From Vibrio mytili (GTDB taxonomy: Bacteria; Pseudomonadota; Gammaproteobacteria; Enterobacterales; Vibrionaceae), in the NCBI RefSeq assembly GCF_000830505.1, contig NZ_JXOK01000015.1, positions 62,001 through 126,000 of the forward strand: a stretch of DNA of 64,000 nt, in the 5' to 3' direction. A program made the position numbers and the translations under genes. Numbering within the stretch: position 1 is the stretch's first letter; the number at the start of each line of letters is the position of its first letter. Shown here piece after piece: positions 38,139 to 49,749 of the stretch. Under the pieces are notes generated by a model. The model worked only from the letters and a program-made list of their open reading frames with translations. It did no database searches and was not told the DNA's origin.

Positions 38139-41100
38139 TTATGCTGCATACCACCCATCAGCTAGCACTTCTGCTTGATCCAGAACCAGCTTAATCGCCT
38201 CTTCAGCGGCATCAGGTGGGTACTTCCAGCGGCGTAATAAACGACGTACAAGGTTGCGCATACGAGCACGGACACTCTCACGTTTCTGCCAGTCTACCGT
38301 AGCGGATTTACGCAGTTGGTGAGTGAGTTCAATGGCGAGTTGACGAAGGTTGTCATCGCCTAACGTTCGCACGGAAGCCTCGTTGGTGACCAATGCACGG
38401 TAAAACGCAATTTCATCAGTGGAAAGCCCCAGCTTTTCCATCATCTCAGCGTCAGCTTGCATCTCTTTGGCCCACTGGATCAGCTCTTCAATTACCTGTG
38501 CGGTTTCAATGTTGCGATTATGATATTTCTGCAAAGTCGACATAATACGGTCGGAATATTTCTTTTCCTGCACAACATCGTTTTTCATTCTTGCTTTCAC
38601 TTCGTCGCGCAACAGCTTTTCTAGCAGTTCTACGGCTAAATTCTTCTCTTTCATATTGGCGACATCTTCCAAAAACTCAGGAGAGAGCAAGCCAATATTC
38701 GGTTTATCTAAACCAACCGTTTTAAAGATATCATCCACTCCATCGGCAACCACCGCGTTATTCAAGATCTGGCGCAAAGCAGAATTACGCAATTCATCAC
38801 TGCGCTTTTTATCAACTGTTGAGTGTTTTAAGAAAGCGGTCTTGATCGCTCCGTAAAAGGCGATTTCACTCTTATAACCATCAACCTCATCCAAGGTATT
38901 ACACAATGAGAAGGCTTTCATCAACGCAGCCATGACATCAAGGAAACGGCGTTTGCCATCACGAACTTCTTCGCCTTTGCTGTTGCGGTGTGAGAGACCT
39001 GAGATATGGTTCACGGCTCCCGGAAGCAGTTGCAGTGGTTTGGTTTCAAAATCCGGACGATAGTTGAAGATGTCACCATCAACAGGCGTGGCAAACATAC
39101 CGCGAATTACGTCGATTTTTTCCATAAAGACTGCGAAAGCTTCAGCGGTATCAACGGTTGGCTTTCCCTTACCTTGGCTATTGGTATAGGTCTTCAGTGC
39201 GTTTTTGAGTTCATTGGCAATACCAATATAGTCAACAACTAAACCTCCGGGCTTATCCTTAAACACGCGGTTCACTCGCGCTATCGCCTGCATCAGGTTA
39301 TGACCTTTCATTGGCTTGTCGATATACATGGTATGACAACAAGGCGCATCAAAACCTGTTAACCACATATCTCGCACAATAACCAATTGCAATTCGTCAT
39401 CGGTATCTTTGTAACGTTTCTCGAACAGCTTTTTGGTCTTCTTATCATGGATATGAGGCTGCATTTTGGCCTTGTCAGCAGCGCTGCCTGTCATAACAAT
39501 TTTGATCGCGCCTTTGTTTGGATCATCGCTGTGCCATTCGGGTTTGATGGCCACGATGGCATCGTATAAATCCACACAAATCTCTCGACTCATGGCAACA
39601 ATCATCGCCTTACCCGGAAAAGTTTCACAGCGAATGGTAAAGTGCTCAACCAGGTCTTGGGCAACTTGTTTGATTCGCGGCTCTGCACCAACGAGTTTCT
39701 CAAGTGCTGACCACTGTGATTTTATTTTCTCGCGACTTTCCGTTTCTTCGTCTTCGCCAATTTCCTCTTCGACCTGATCGTTAAGCGCTTCGATTTCATC
39801 TTGATTTATATCGAGCTTGGCTAAGCGGGATTCGTAGTAAATCGGCACTGTCGCGCCGTCATCGACCGCGTCTTGAATATCGTAGATAGAAACATAATCA
39901 CCAAAGACACTGCGAGTATCTTTATCATCCATTGATATCGGTGTACCTGTAAAACCAATAAAAGCGGCATTTGGCAGCGCGTCACGCATGTATTTGGAGT
40001 AACCATAAACATAACGCTGATCAACCACGTTGCCATCTTCGTCTTTAACATCTACTAGGCGAGCTTTGTTGCCATACTGGCTACGGTGTGCCTCATCGGA
40101 AACCACCACGATATTCGAGCGTTCAGAAAGGATAGGATGTGCCATTTCTTCGTCGAGTAAAGCAAACTTCTGTACAGTAGTGAAGATGATGCCACCGGAT
40201 TGACGATTGAGCAGTAAATCGCGCAATGAGTCACGGTCTTCTGCCTGCAGAGGAATCTGTTTTAGCGTTTCTTGCGCCATCGTAAAGGTGTTAAATAGCT
40301 GGCCATCTAGGTCATTACGGTCGGTAACCACTACTAAGGTTGGGTTATTCATTTCTGGTTGTTGCAGCAATTTACTTGCGTAACAGACCATCGAAATGCT
40401 TTTCCCGCTGCCTTGGGTATGCCAAACCACGCCCGCTTTTTTACTTCCGGGCACCACGGTATTGGCGTAATTTGCCCGTGGCTCAGTAATTTGGTCAGAC
40501 GTTGTGGCAGCCGTGACGGTTGCCTTAACAGCAGCTCGGACGGCATGGAATTGGTGATAACCTGCGATTTTTTTGATGATCTTGTCGCTATCATTTTCGA
40601 ACAATACGAAGTAGCGAATGTAATCGAGCAGCAATTCTGGCTTAAAGAAGCCACGCACCATGGTTTCTAATTGGAATTCGAGTAATGGCTTGTCGTCTTC
40701 GTCCTCGATGGTTTTCCATGGCAAAAAGCGCTCTTTATTAGCCGTTAACGAGCCGACTCGCGCCGTCCATCCATCTGAAATGACCAGCGCTTCATTGAAC
40801 ACAAAGAGGTCAGCGATTTCTTCTTTATAAGTTTGGATTTGATTGTAAGCATTCCAAATATCGGCGTGATCATCGGCTGGATTTTTCAGCTCAATGACCG
40901 CCATTGGCAAGCCATTGATAAAGACAATCACATCTGGCCTACGATTGACTTTGGTGCCTGTGATGGTGAACTGATTAACCACTAAGAACTCGTTATTCTC
41001 GCGGTTCTCAAAATCAATTAATCGAACATGAGTATGCTTGGTCACCCATTGTTCTTGCTCCATTACCGAGTATTCAACAGGCACACCTTCGATTAAATAT

Positions 41101-41366
41101 TGGTGAAAGAGTTTGTTGTTTTTAATCAGTACAGGCGTTTGCGGTGTGGCAACGATTTTCGCTACTTCGATTAAGGTGTCACTGGGCACATTTGGGTTTA
41201 AGGTTTCCAAGGCAGAGACTAAACGCGCCTGTAGCGTGACTTGCTGATAGTTTTCACGTTCAGGCATATCACCATCTGGTGCGATGTCATAGCCATTTTG
41301 GTATTGGTAACCTAGCTCTTTAAACCAATCGAGGCATTGTTGTTCTAGTTGGTCTTCAGTAATCAT
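38139..41366 (-). CDS. hsdR: HsdR, type I restriction endonuclease subunit
   Basis: 1075 residues. The N-terminal nuclease has the PD-(D/E)XK core [20 protein letters not shown]. The translocase has Walker [15 protein letters not shown]-type VSDEAHRSQ, and FIGFTGTP. The C-terminal helical domain follows. Full length for the family. It is last in the operon, 16 bp after the HARE-type gene. Supplies DNA translocation and cleavage to the HsdMS complex. Confidence 0.95.
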   Translation of the reverse strand: MITEDQLEQQCLDWFKELGYQYQNGYDIAPDGDMPERENYQQVTLQARLVSALETLNPNVPSDTLIEVAKIVATPQTPVLIKNNKLFHQYLIEGVPVEYSVMEQEQWVTKHTHVRLIDFENRENNEFLVVNQFTITGTKVNRRPDVIVFINGLPMAVIELKNPADDHADIWNAYNQIQTYKEEIADLFVFNEALVISDGWTARVGSLTANKERFLPWKTIEDEDDKPLLEFQLETMVRGFFKPELLLDYIRYFVLFENDSDKIIKKIAGYHQFHAVRAAVKATVTAATTSDQITEPRANYANTVVPGSKKAGVVWHTQGSGKSISMVCYASKLLQQPEMNNPTLVVVTDRNDLDGQLFNTFTMAQETLKQIPLQAEDRDSLRDLLLNRQSGGIIFTTVQKFALLDEEMAHPILSERSNIVVVSDEAHRSQYGNKARLVDVKDEDGNVVDQRYVYGYSKYMRDALPNAAFIGFTGTPISMDDKDTRSVFGDYVSIYDIQDAVDDGATVPIYYESRLAKLDINQDEIEALNDQVEEEIGEDEETESREKIKSQWSALEKLVGAEPRIKQVAQDLVEHFTIRCETFPGKAMIVAMSREICVDLYDAIVAIKPEWHSDDPNKGAIKIVMTGSAADKAKMQPHIHDKKTKKLFEKRYKDTDDELQLVIVRDMWLTGFDAPCCHTMYIDKPMKGHNLMQAIARVNRVFKDKPGGLVVDYIGIANELKNALKTYTNSQGKGKPTVDTAEAFAVFMEKIDVIRGMFATPVDGDIFNYRPDFETKPLQLLPGAVNHISGLSHRNSKGEEVRDGKRRFLDVMAALMKAFSLCNTLDEVDGYKSEIAFYGAIKTAFLKHSTVDKKRSDELRNSALRQILNNAVVADGVDDIFKTVGLDKPNIGLLSPEFLEDVANMKEKNLAVELLEKLLRDEVKARMKNDVVQEKKYSDRIMSTLQKYHNRNIETAQVIEELIQWAKEMQADAEMMEKLGLSTDEIAFYRALVTNEASVRTLGDDNLRQLAIELTHQLRKSATVDWQKRESVRARMRNLVRRLLRRWKYPPDAAEEAIKLVLDQAEVLADGWYAA

Positions 41367-41382
41367 TAAGCCTTTATCCTTA

Positions 41383-42311
41383 TTATTTATTCCATGTGCT
41401 CTTAATCAACCGTCCGGTTTGGTTATAAATGCCAACCTGCTCAATGTAATGGTGGAAATCCCTATTTTCAGAGACGATTCGGTTTGCAGATTGCCAATCC
41501 ACGTTGACTCTCTCTTGAGCTGGAATGAGTATTTGGCTATCAAACAAAGATTCAGTATCCAGAATCAGCACGCCAATCCCGTGCAAGCTCGACAACATTT
41601 GCAGCTCACCTTCAACGTCGCTATTTAAGCCTGTGGCAACAAGGTAGCCGAAATTGGCCCAACTCGAATTCGATACTGCTTGGAAAAAGTATTTTCGTAC
41701 GTTGCCTTTAGTAAGATGTTTCTTCACTTCAAAAGACCAAAGTCGAACCGAGCTATGATTCCCATTGCGCACACAGCTTCTCACAATTTCATCCCAACCT
41801 TGGTCGAGCGGCTCTAGCGCCACCACATCCGGATGTAACCAGTGATTGCCACCGTTGCCATGAGAGTTTTTAGATTTACGCTCGTCAATACGCTGACAGT
41901 AAAGGCCCAGATCCTTGCTAAGGTACTCAATCAACATTGGGTAGAGATCGTGTTCGCTTAAGCTTTGCGGCACGAGAGGCGTATCGATGTCTGATTCATC
42001 TGCATCGCTAAGATCATCTTCCTGATGAGCAGGTGTAGGCTTCTGCTCCCAGTAATAAACCCGAGGTCTTGGTTTGTCACGAGTGGCGACATTAGGACAA
42101 ACGATTTTCGCTCTTTCAGTACGTTCCCCACCAATTTCTGCCGCGAGCTGGGCGATAAGCTTGTCTTCGGTGTTGTATCGAGGGTTTGCTTGCTTCTCAG
42201 CGATTTCTTCTGGATATCGAAGCACAAATTCTTTGGCTAAATCCCGAGCAGTAAACTTCTTGTCGGGGTTCGCTTGAGCGTTTCGATAATCATTTCTACT
42301 CGGGTTGCCAT
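41383..42311 (-). pseudogene. HARE-HTH (COG2958/HrgA-like) protein, one 1-base frameshift
   Basis: From ATG 42311 (TAATG overlap with the hsdS stop) the start MATRVEMIIETLKR and ARDLAKEFVLRYPEE form a HARE-type winged helix. A single A is missing near 42270 (CGAAACCCC became CGAACCCC), separating it from the main frame (42225 down to 41383). The C-terminal half has RLWSFEVKKHLTKGNVRKYF and LVATGL, which resembles an endonuclease-fold core (E..K). HrgA-like genes are associated with restriction loci in several bacteria. The function is not established here. Confidence 0.7.
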
Positions 42312-43546
42312 TATTCGACCTCTGCTAATTCTTGAGCTTGTCCTAACTCGATTTCGCCGGAAAGCAATTTAGGAAGCAAGGTATCTCGCAGTGCTGCAAG
42401 ATTGATATTTTGCTGTTTATTGTTCGCCACAGTTCTGAAAAATGATGCAAAAACTTCCTCTAGCTTTCTACATAACTCTTCATTAGGAACAACTATCATC
42501 AATCGTTCGAAGTCTCTTGGGTAAATATGTGGCTGAGCTGCTCCAGTTTGCATATCAAAAATCTTTTTCTGATTATACCTAAGAGCTACATACTGTAAGA
42601 AAAACAGAGGGGTGGTCGATTGGCTTATGTAAGAGCAATCTGAAGCCCAAATGTTTTCAAAATACAAATTTACATACCCAGCGTTTGCACCAGAAGCACT
42701 AATAGTTATAGCTGGCCCATCTACATTATGGGCGTTGTGAAAATATGCTGGCTTTAACCCGCCAGCCACAACAGGGACATCACCGTCAACAATGGTTTTC
42801 TTGGTGATGTTTTTACCTTTAGTTATTTTCACCCACTCAGAAAATGGTTTTACTTCCCAACCATCTGGGATCAAACCAAGCTCAGACTCAACGAGCTTTT
42901 CAGGGAATAGCGAGGCAGTGGCAGCATCCATCCCCTCTGGCAGCTCGCCATTCATTTTGGCTTTAACTGGATCGAAATCGACAAACCACGATTTGAAGAT
43001 AGCTTGTGCCATTTGTTCTAGGGTTTGGTTGGTTTGTGTATTTAGCGCCATTTTTGAGGCAATATCAGACAATGACTTCGCAACCATATCCTCATTGCCA
43101 ATTCGAGGAATATTCAAGGCTTTTAATACAGGAATTCGAACATTACTAACTGTGGAACCTGTTCCTTCATTCCAAGCTATCTGCTGCTGGACGTAAGGAG
43201 ATTGCAAAGCCCAAAATAGATATTGTCCATTTACATCAGATTTTGGACGTAATAATACCTGCCTCTGTCCTAAGCAGCACTTTAAGCCTTCTGGTATCAT
43301 GCATACTTCACCCATCGGGGCTTCACGCGTAAATACGATATCACCTGCTTTTGGGGCTGCTCGTTTTATTCGTTTTTGATAATCTTCTTCGTTAGTAAAA
43401 CTAGGAGCGGAAAGATCTAGAACACCATTTTTGATATTCTGATTTCGTAAGACAATAATCCCTTCATCAGTCCATTTTGGTGTTGAATGAGGACAGTCAA
43501 CTACAAGTTCGCACAATGAATCTAGAGTCGCGGTTTCAAAGCTCAT
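42311..43546 (-). CDS. hsdS: HsdS, type I RM specificity subunit
   Basis: 411 residues, with two target-recognition domains (about 1-170 and 210-370) separated by the conserved helical spacer QTNQTLEQMAQAIFKSWFVDF, and a second spacer near the end (LAALRDTLLPKLLSGEIELG). It determines the recognition sequence. It overlaps hsdM by 11 bp. Confidence 0.93.
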   Translation of the reverse strand: MSFETATLDSLCELVVDCPHSTPKWTDEGIIVLRNQNIKNGVLDLSAPSFTNEEDYQKRIKRAAPKAGDIVFTREAPMGEVCMIPEGLKCCLGQRQVLLRPKSDVNGQYLFWALQSPYVQQQIAWNEGTGSTVSNVRIPVLKALNIPRIGNEDMVAKSLSDIASKMALNTQTNQTLEQMAQAIFKSWFVDFDPVKAKMNGELPEGMDAATASLFPEKLVESELGLIPDGWEVKPFSEWVKITKGKNITKKTIVDGDVPVVAGGLKPAYFHNAHNVDGPAITISASGANAGYVNLYFENIWASDCSYISQSTTPLFFLQYVALRYNQKKIFDMQTGAAQPHIYPRDFERLMIVVPNEELCRKLEEVFASFFRTVANNKQQNINLAALRDTLLPKLLSGEIELGQAQELAEVE

Positions 43547-45239
43547 AACCCAACTCCACTAGGTTCTTCTTGATCTCAGCTTCTAGTGTTGCTGATTCTG
43601 CAAACTGTTCACTTAACTTACTGGTTAGAACAGTCATCTTTTCAGCAAATGGAACACCATCATCTAGTTCTTCAGCAGCACCAACGTATCGTCCCGGAGT
43701 GAGCACAAAATCGTGTTTCTTAATCTCTTCTAACGTTGCTGATTTACAGAAGCCTGCTTGGTCTTCGTAAGCGACACCATTTACTTCCGCACCCGTTTTC
43801 CATGCATGGTAAAGGTCAGCGACTTTCTGGATATCATCTTGGGTAAAATCTCGAAGCACACGGTCTTTCATATAGCCAAGGTTACGTGCATCAATAAACA
43901 ACACTTCACCTTTACGATCACGTAGTTTTCGGCCTGATTTATCGGTACGGGCTTTCTTGTTTTTGGTTAAAAACCAGATACAAGCAGGGATCTGGGTGTT
44001 GGTAAACAGTTGTCCCGGAAGCGCAACCATACATTCAACCAAATCGTTCTCGACTAAGGCCGCACGAATTTCACCTTCGTTGTTGGTGGTTGAACTCATC
44101 GAGCCATTGGCAAGTAACAAGGCTTGAGAACCATCAGGAGCTAGGTGGTAAAGCATATGCTGCATCCACGCAAAGTTTGCGTTACCCGACGGTGGTGTGC
44201 CGTATACCCAGCGCGGATCATTATCATCGACACCCGTATTCCACTCTTTCATGTTGAAAGGAGGGTTAGCCATGATGAAGTCAGCACGCAAATCAGGATG
44301 TTGGTCATTGGTGTAGGTACTGGCAGGTTCCTTACCAAAATCATAATCCAACCCACGGATTGCCATGTTCATCGCAGCAAGCTGCCATGTGGTGTAGTTG
44401 TATTCCTGACCGTAAATAGAGATTCTTTGTTTTTGCGTGAGTGGGTCAATCTCTTTTTGGTTAGCGCGGCGCTCAATAAACTTCTCTGATTGCACAAAGA
44501 AACCGCCCGAACCCATTGCAGGGTCATACACACGGCCTTCAAACGGCTCAATCATCTCAACAATCAGCGAAACGATTGATGCAGGCGTGTAGAACTGACC
44601 GCCTTTCTTACCTTCAGCAAGAGCAAATTGGCCTAGGAAGTATTCGTAAATATGACCAAGAATATCTTTGCTGTTAAGCGACTTATGATTGAATGGGATG
44701 GTCGCGATGAGGTTAATCAGCTCATTAAGTTTTGACTGATCAATTTTTAGAGCGGCGTAGTGCTTGTTGAGTACACCTTTTAGCTTCTGGTTGTCGCGCT
44801 CAATCCCCTCCAATGCATTATCAATCAGGTGACCAACAGACGTGATTTTCTTCGTTTTACCATCAATAACCAAATCGGCACCACCAATAACCATCGGGCC
44901 ATTGTCTTGCAGGAACTTCCAACGAGATTCTGTAGGCAACCAAAACACGTTTTTCTCTTTGTAGTAATCGCGCTGTTCCAGCTCAATCGCGATTTCTTGT
45001 TCAAGTTCTTCAGCCGTGTAACCTTCAGGATCGAGGAAGTACTCGTGATCAGGATTAGCAAAGTCTTGTTTTAGCTCTTCTTGGCGCAACATGAAGGCGT
45101 CAGACACGTATTTAACGAAAATTAAGCCAAGCACCGCATGTTTGTATTGAGAGGCATCGAGTGACGCACGGAGTTTGTCTGCGGCTGTCCAGAGCTTACT
45201 TTCCAGCTCTTTGAGGAATAGTTGTTCTTGTTCGTTCAT
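43536..45239 (-). CDS. hsdM: HsdM, type I RM methyltransferase subunit
   Basis: 567 residues. Motif I VYDPAMGSGGFFVQ binds AdoMet, and the catalytic motif IV is MANPPFNM, characteristic of N6-adenine methyltransferases. The N-terminal HsdM_N helical region is present. First gene of a leftward M-S-HARE-R operon. Starts at ATG 45239. Confidence 0.95.
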   Translation of the reverse strand: MNEQEQLFLKELESKLWTAADKLRASLDASQYKHAVLGLIFVKYVSDAFMLRQEELKQDFANPDHEYFLDPEGYTAEELEQEIAIELEQRDYYKEKNVFWLPTESRWKFLQDNGPMVIGGADLVIDGKTKKITSVGHLIDNALEGIERDNQKLKGVLNKHYAALKIDQSKLNELINLIATIPFNHKSLNSKDILGHIYEYFLGQFALAEGKKGGQFYTPASIVSLIVEMIEPFEGRVYDPAMGSGGFFVQSEKFIERRANQKEIDPLTQKQRISIYGQEYNYTTWQLAAMNMAIRGLDYDFGKEPASTYTNDQHPDLRADFIMANPPFNMKEWNTGVDDNDPRWVYGTPPSGNANFAWMQHMLYHLAPDGSQALLLANGSMSSTTNNEGEIRAALVENDLVECMVALPGQLFTNTQIPACIWFLTKNKKARTDKSGRKLRDRKGEVLFIDARNLGYMKDRVLRDFTQDDIQKVADLYHAWKTGAEVNGVAYEDQAGFCKSATLEEIKKHDFVLTPGRYVGAAEELDDGVPFAEKMTVLTSKLSEQFAESATLEAEIKKNLVELGYEL

Positions 45240-45348
45240 TGCTGATTTCTTGAATTCGAAAAATTTACCTTATGATACCAGTAACTAAGCAAACTTCCTT
45301 GAGTTCTGCCTTACTTAACAGTGATTTTTATGAAGTAAGGAGCACATT

Positions 45349-45945
45349 ATGGCTGCTTGGAATAAAGGAAAAAGAGTTGGACAGAAGAAAGCGTTCAAAT
45401 TGGAAGACATTTGGCGCATTCGAATTCGATTGGAGCTTGAGGAACGGTTATTTGAATTGGCGTTGTTTAACCTTGCCATCGATAGCAAACTCAGAGCATG
45501 TGACTTGCGTAACCTAAAGGTACAAGACGTTAGCCGCAGTGGTTGTGTGATGTCACGAGCTATTGTGAAGCAACAGAAAACCCATCAAGAAGTGCACTTC
45601 GAGATCACGCCTAAGACCCAACAAACCTTATCTCAATGGATTATTAAGAATTGTCTGACGCCAACCGACTACGTGTTCCCAAGCCCACGTCGTCAAGGTC
45701 AACCAATCTCTTACCATTACTACACGACTATGGTTAACAGATGGGTAACGGATATCGGTTTAGATAAATCTCAGTACGGCACACATTCGCTACGTCGCAC
45801 CAAGGCTTCTTTGATCTACGCCAAAACCAAGAACTTACGTGCTATCCAGTTACTTCTTGGACATGCTAAGTTAGAAAGTACGATTGAATACCTTGGTGTT
45901 GAGATTGAAGATGCGCTAAGGATTTCGGAGAGTTGCGAGACGTAA
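45349..45945 (+). CDS. Short tyrosine recombinase
   Basis: 198 residues with a full catalytic core: Arg in SKLRACDLRNLKVQD, HSLRRTKAS (H..RR), LLGHAKLEST and the nucleophile in EYLGVE. It lacks the N-terminal arm/core-binding domain of phage integrases, like FimB/FimE-type invertases or stand-alone recombinases found in defence islands. Good AAGGAG site. It is divergent from hsdM and may act on the repeat motifs that follow downstream, though that is inference. Confidence 0.85.
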   Translation: MAAWNKGKRVGQKKAFKLEDIWRIRIRLELEERLFELALFNLAIDSKLRACDLRNLKVQDVSRSGCVMSRAIVKQQKTHQEVHFEITPKTQQTLSQWIIKNCLTPTDYVFPSPRRQGQPISYHYYTTMVNRWVTDIGLDKSQYGTHSLRRTKASLIYAKTKNLRAIQLLLGHAKLESTIEYLGVEIEDALRISESCET

Positions 45946-46038
45946 GATTCAATGCCAACGGCTTAAGTTGTAAACATTAATGGCAGTTGTTTGTGTCCCC
46001 AACACTATATCTTTCATACAAATATAAGAAGTGTATTT

Positions 46039-47456
46039 ATGACTACTCAGCACATTAAAGTTGGCAGTGTTCCCGATATTATTGAGCTAATGCCAAACCC
46101 CAATGAGCAAAGTGATTCTTATCCTTTTACCCTCTCAACGAATAGTACATGGGGAGAACAAGGTTCCGAAGTATCGATAGAGAAATTGCGTCAAAATATC
46201 GAGCCTTGGTTAACAGCTCTTTTTCAATCCGAACATTTAAATCTATTGATCGGTGCAGGTTTGAGTACGTCTATTCAAATGTCGGCAACAGGTGCGCCTC
46301 CTGCTGGAATGGGGTGGATCAGTGATCTAGCCGTCTGTCAAAGCGAAATAAATGCATTCGCTACAAAAGCTGCCACAGCGGCTGGTCGCGATAAAGGAAA
46401 TATAGAAGATCAAATAAGAGCTATTAATGAACTTATCAAAGGGCTTGAAATTCTAACAGTGTTAAATAACCCACAACCTGAAAACCCTCCAGCTCCTTTT
46501 GTAGCCTATAGAGACCTAAAAGCTGATTTAGATGCAATTAAGGGGGAGTTGTCTCGATGTCTAGGTGAGTTTTCAAAATCTGTCAGTAACGGAGAACACT
46601 TAATTAAAAGTGCTGAACCAAAACGAAAAGAGGAAACTTTCAACTATCTTGTGAGCTTCTTAATGAGCTTTGCAAGTAGAACCGCTACACGCGATAGATT
46701 GCATATTTTTACAACGAACTACGACCGAATTATCGAGGTTGGTGCTGAACTTGCAGGTTTAAGACTCATAGATCGTTTTGTTGGAAGTATCGCTCCCGTT
46801 TTTAGATCCTCAAGATTAGAAGTTGATTATCACTATAACCTCCGGGAATACGTGGTGAACCAAGATATTTGGAAGGAGTGGCTCGTTTTACCAAGCTTCA
46901 CGGTTCTCTTGATTGGCACGAACAAGATGGTGCGATTAGGCGCTTTGGTTTACCTTTTGGAGCACGCTCTGTTGAACCGTTTTTAGAAGCAGAAGGTCAC
47001 GAAAGCAATAGCTATGAACAACTAATGATTTACCCTAATTCAGTCAAAGACAGAGAAACCGCAGAGTACCCCTATGTAGAGCTATTTAGAGACTTAGCAG
47101 CAGCGACTAGCCGTCCAAACAGTACATTAGTCACGTATGGCTATAGCTTTGGTGATGAGCATATAAACCGAGTAATTGAAGATATGCTTACCGTTCCATC
47201 TACCCATCTCGTCATCATTGCTTTCGGTGACCCGCTCGGAAGAATTATGAACTTCATTAGTAAAAGTGGAAGAAAAGCTCAAATCACTTTACTAATGGGT
47301 GACCATTTAGGTGACCTCAAAACTTTGGTTGATAACTATCTACCTAAACCAGCCATAGATAAAGCATCAATAAAGATGGCCGAACTACTAAAGCAGCGAG
47401 GCTTTATCCAGTCAGAACACTCAGGTAATGCAACTACCACCGAGGTAACACTATGA
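46039..47456 (+). pseudogene. SIR2-domain protein of a SIR2-HerA defence pair, one 1-base frameshift
   Basis: From ATG 46039 the frame has the NAD-site GAGLST and FTTNYDRIIEVGA. It breaks at about 46850, where TACCGT became TACGT. After that shift it continues RYLEGVARFTKLHGSLDW, with the catalytic His in KLHGS, and GYSFGDEHIN, to the stop at 47456. The full product would be about 472 residues. The stop overlaps the herA ATG by 4 bp. SIR2 enzymes in such pairs deplete NAD+ in response to phage. With one base restored the gene is whole. Confidence 0.85.
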
Positions 47457-49492
47457 GTTACTTGCCTATAGAAAGACTAGAGCAGCTACGAATCGGAACC
47501 GTTGGTTTTGTATCGCCTAGTGAAATTAGAGTTTCCTTAGAAATTGATTCTCCAGACTCAGTGTCTCTTCAAGGAGGTTCTCCTCGCAACTTTCCCCGGA
47601 TAAATAGCTATGTACTGATAAACAGTGATGATGGGTTTCTCGTTGGTCAAGTTGAGTGGATCGCAGTAGAACACTCGCCATATCCAAAGAGAAGAGGCTT
47701 GCAAGATTTTGGCTTGATAGATCTACCTTTTCCACTAAAAAAGCTCAGTATCAACCCCGTTGGGACATTGAGAAGCGATAGAAAAAACGATGGCTTCAGA
47801 TTCACTAGAGGAACAGATGCATTTCCTTCGGTTGGTGATTCAGTACTCCTACCTACTGATAAACAATTAAACTCAATAATCGAATCAGGTGAAAACAGAA
47901 GGGTTAAAATAGGAGATAGTCCTCTAGCTAACAATGCAGAAATAAAAATCGATCCCGATAGGCTTTTTGGGCGACATATAGCTGTTTTGGGCAATACGGG
48001 TAGTGGTAAGTCTTGTTCTGTGGCGGGGCTAATTCAATGGTCTTTGGACGCAGTTTTACAACAGGGAAAGACCCCAAATGCTCGATTCATAATACTTGAT
48101 CCTAATGGGGAGTACAGCCGAGCATTTGGCCCAAAGTCAAAATACAAGGGTAAGTTATTACGCGTAGAAGCTAACTCTGATGATGGTGAGCTAGATCTTA
48201 AAGTACCATCATGGCTATGGAATAGTTCTGAGTGGGGAGCGTTCACTCAAGCAAGTTCAAAAGTTCAACTCCCATTGCTACGACGAGCTTTGAGGGCGAT
48301 GAGAAATGATGTGTTGTCAGAAGATGACGTAACAATTCAAGCAAAACATTTTTGCGGAATACTTCTCGTTTCAATAAGGCAACTAGCAAGTCAAGGGCAG
48401 ATATATGTGAATGCTGGCCCTGCCAAAGGCTTAGTTGAAAGTTTAACGTCATGGGAAAGTAGCCTTTTAACACTAAACGAAAAAATCGACAACCAACCTT
48501 TCGATAACCTAATAAGTACGATAAATGCGTATCTATCCTCCAGAAGAGGAATACAGTGGCCTGCTAAGCCTGATGTCGGTGATACAGACAGGTTGATTGC
48601 TGACTTAAAACAAGCTCATGTTGCACTTGGCGGCGATGAACAAGAACTTCTCCCGAAAAGTGAAGATACGCCTATTCGTTTTGAAGGTGATGACTTCGTA
48701 GCATATCTCGAAGCTTTAGCACAAGAAACAGGAACAGAGCAATTCGTGGAATTTCTTTTGACTCGAATTCGCACAATGTTAGGTGACACCCGAATTAGTG
48801 CCGTCACTAAAGATTCGGAGGAACCTATCAGTTTAACTAATTGGTTAGATACTTTTCTTGGGAAGGACACTCATGGTGCTATCACAGTTATCGACCTTTC
48901 ACTCGTTCCAAATGAAATTATCCATCTTGTAACAGCAGTAATCTCTAGAGTGACTTTTGAAGCTCTTCAACGATACAGGAAAATGAATGGAAAACCATTA
49001 CCGACAGTAATGGTTGCAGAGGAAGCCCATACATTTATCAAACGATACAAAGAAGAAAGTGAGAGTCAGTCAGTCTCTGATGTGTGCTGCAAAGTCTTTG
49101 AAAAGATCGCTCGCGAAGGGCGGAAATTTGGTTTAGGTCTAGTAGTATCATCCCAACGACCTTCTGAGCTATCTCCCACTGTTCTGTCTCAATGTAATAC
49201 TTTTTTATTGCACAGAATTAGCAATGATAGAGACCAAGAACAAGTCCATAGGCTTGTTCCCGATAACATGAGGGGATTATTAAGAGAGCTACCATCACTA
49301 CCATCACGACATGCAATTTTACTCGGATGGGCTTCTGAACTCCCCGTTTTAGTTCGAATGAAAGAACTTACTGAAGAACAAAGACCACAATCTGATGATC
49401 CAGACTTTTGGAACGTATGGTCTAACTCCACAACTGAGCCACGTGAAGTAAACTGGCAGCCAATCGTTGAAGAGTGGCAAAACCGAGATTAA
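47453..49492 (+). CDS. herA: HerA-type ATPase, partner of the SIR2 protein
   Basis: 679 residues. Barrel-like N-terminal domain, then Walker A VLGNTGSGKSCSVAGL near 180, ILDPNGEYSRAFG, Walker B VMVAEEAHTFIKRY and an arginine-finger region VSSQRPSELSP. HerA hexamers paired with SIR2 form a large anti-phage complex. The ATG is inside the SIR2 stop. Confidence 0.93.
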   Translation: MSYLPIERLEQLRIGTVGFVSPSEIRVSLEIDSPDSVSLQGGSPRNFPRINSYVLINSDDGFLVGQVEWIAVEHSPYPKRRGLQDFGLIDLPFPLKKLSINPVGTLRSDRKNDGFRFTRGTDAFPSVGDSVLLPTDKQLNSIIESGENRRVKIGDSPLANNAEIKIDPDRLFGRHIAVLGNTGSGKSCSVAGLIQWSLDAVLQQGKTPNARFIILDPNGEYSRAFGPKSKYKGKLLRVEANSDDGELDLKVPSWLWNSSEWGAFTQASSKVQLPLLRRALRAMRNDVLSEDDVTIQAKHFCGILLVSIRQLASQGQIYVNAGPAKGLVESLTSWESSLLTLNEKIDNQPFDNLISTINAYLSSRRGIQWPAKPDVGDTDRLIADLKQAHVALGGDEQELLPKSEDTPIRFEGDDFVAYLEALAQETGTEQFVEFLLTRIRTMLGDTRISAVTKDSEEPISLTNWLDTFLGKDTHGAITVIDLSLVPNEIIHLVTAVISRVTFEALQRYRKMNGKPLPTVMVAEEAHTFIKRYKEESESQSVSDVCCKVFEKIAREGRKFGLGLVVSSQRPSELSPTVLSQCNTFLLHRISNDRDQEQVHRLVPDNMRGLLRELPSLPSRHAILLGWASELPVLVRMKELTEEQRPQSDDPDFWNVWSNSTTEPREVNWQPIVEEWQNRD

Positions 49493-49551
49493 TTTATCTG
49501 TTAAAATAGCGCCAAAGATATGCCTTACAACACGAATTAAGGTTAACTAAT

Positions 49552-49620
49552 CTAAGGCGCTTTTGTCCCCAAGCTAGGCGTCGTGAGACGTCTCTGGACA
49601 ATTTTGATTTGGGTCTTGTT
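49552..49620. repeat. Module-boundary repeat, copy 1, with following hairpin
   Basis: CTAAGGCGCTTTTGTCCC at 49552-49569 is repeated exactly at 51647-51664. Here it is followed by an imperfect hairpin AGGCGTC-GTGA-GACGTCT (49576-49593). It comes after the herA stop, and the two copies bracket the DUF3644 two-gene module. A related but looser sequence lies at 52192-52219. Confidence 0.6.
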
Positions 49621-49749
49621 TTAGAAGTTCGTTCCTAAAGCTGATGCTACTTTCTAGGAAAATCCCGTTCTTTGATGCCTCTCTCTGAACTGCTCGTTGA
49701 TATTCAATAATATGCATTGCAATAGTCCCATCATATATTTGAGTGCAAA

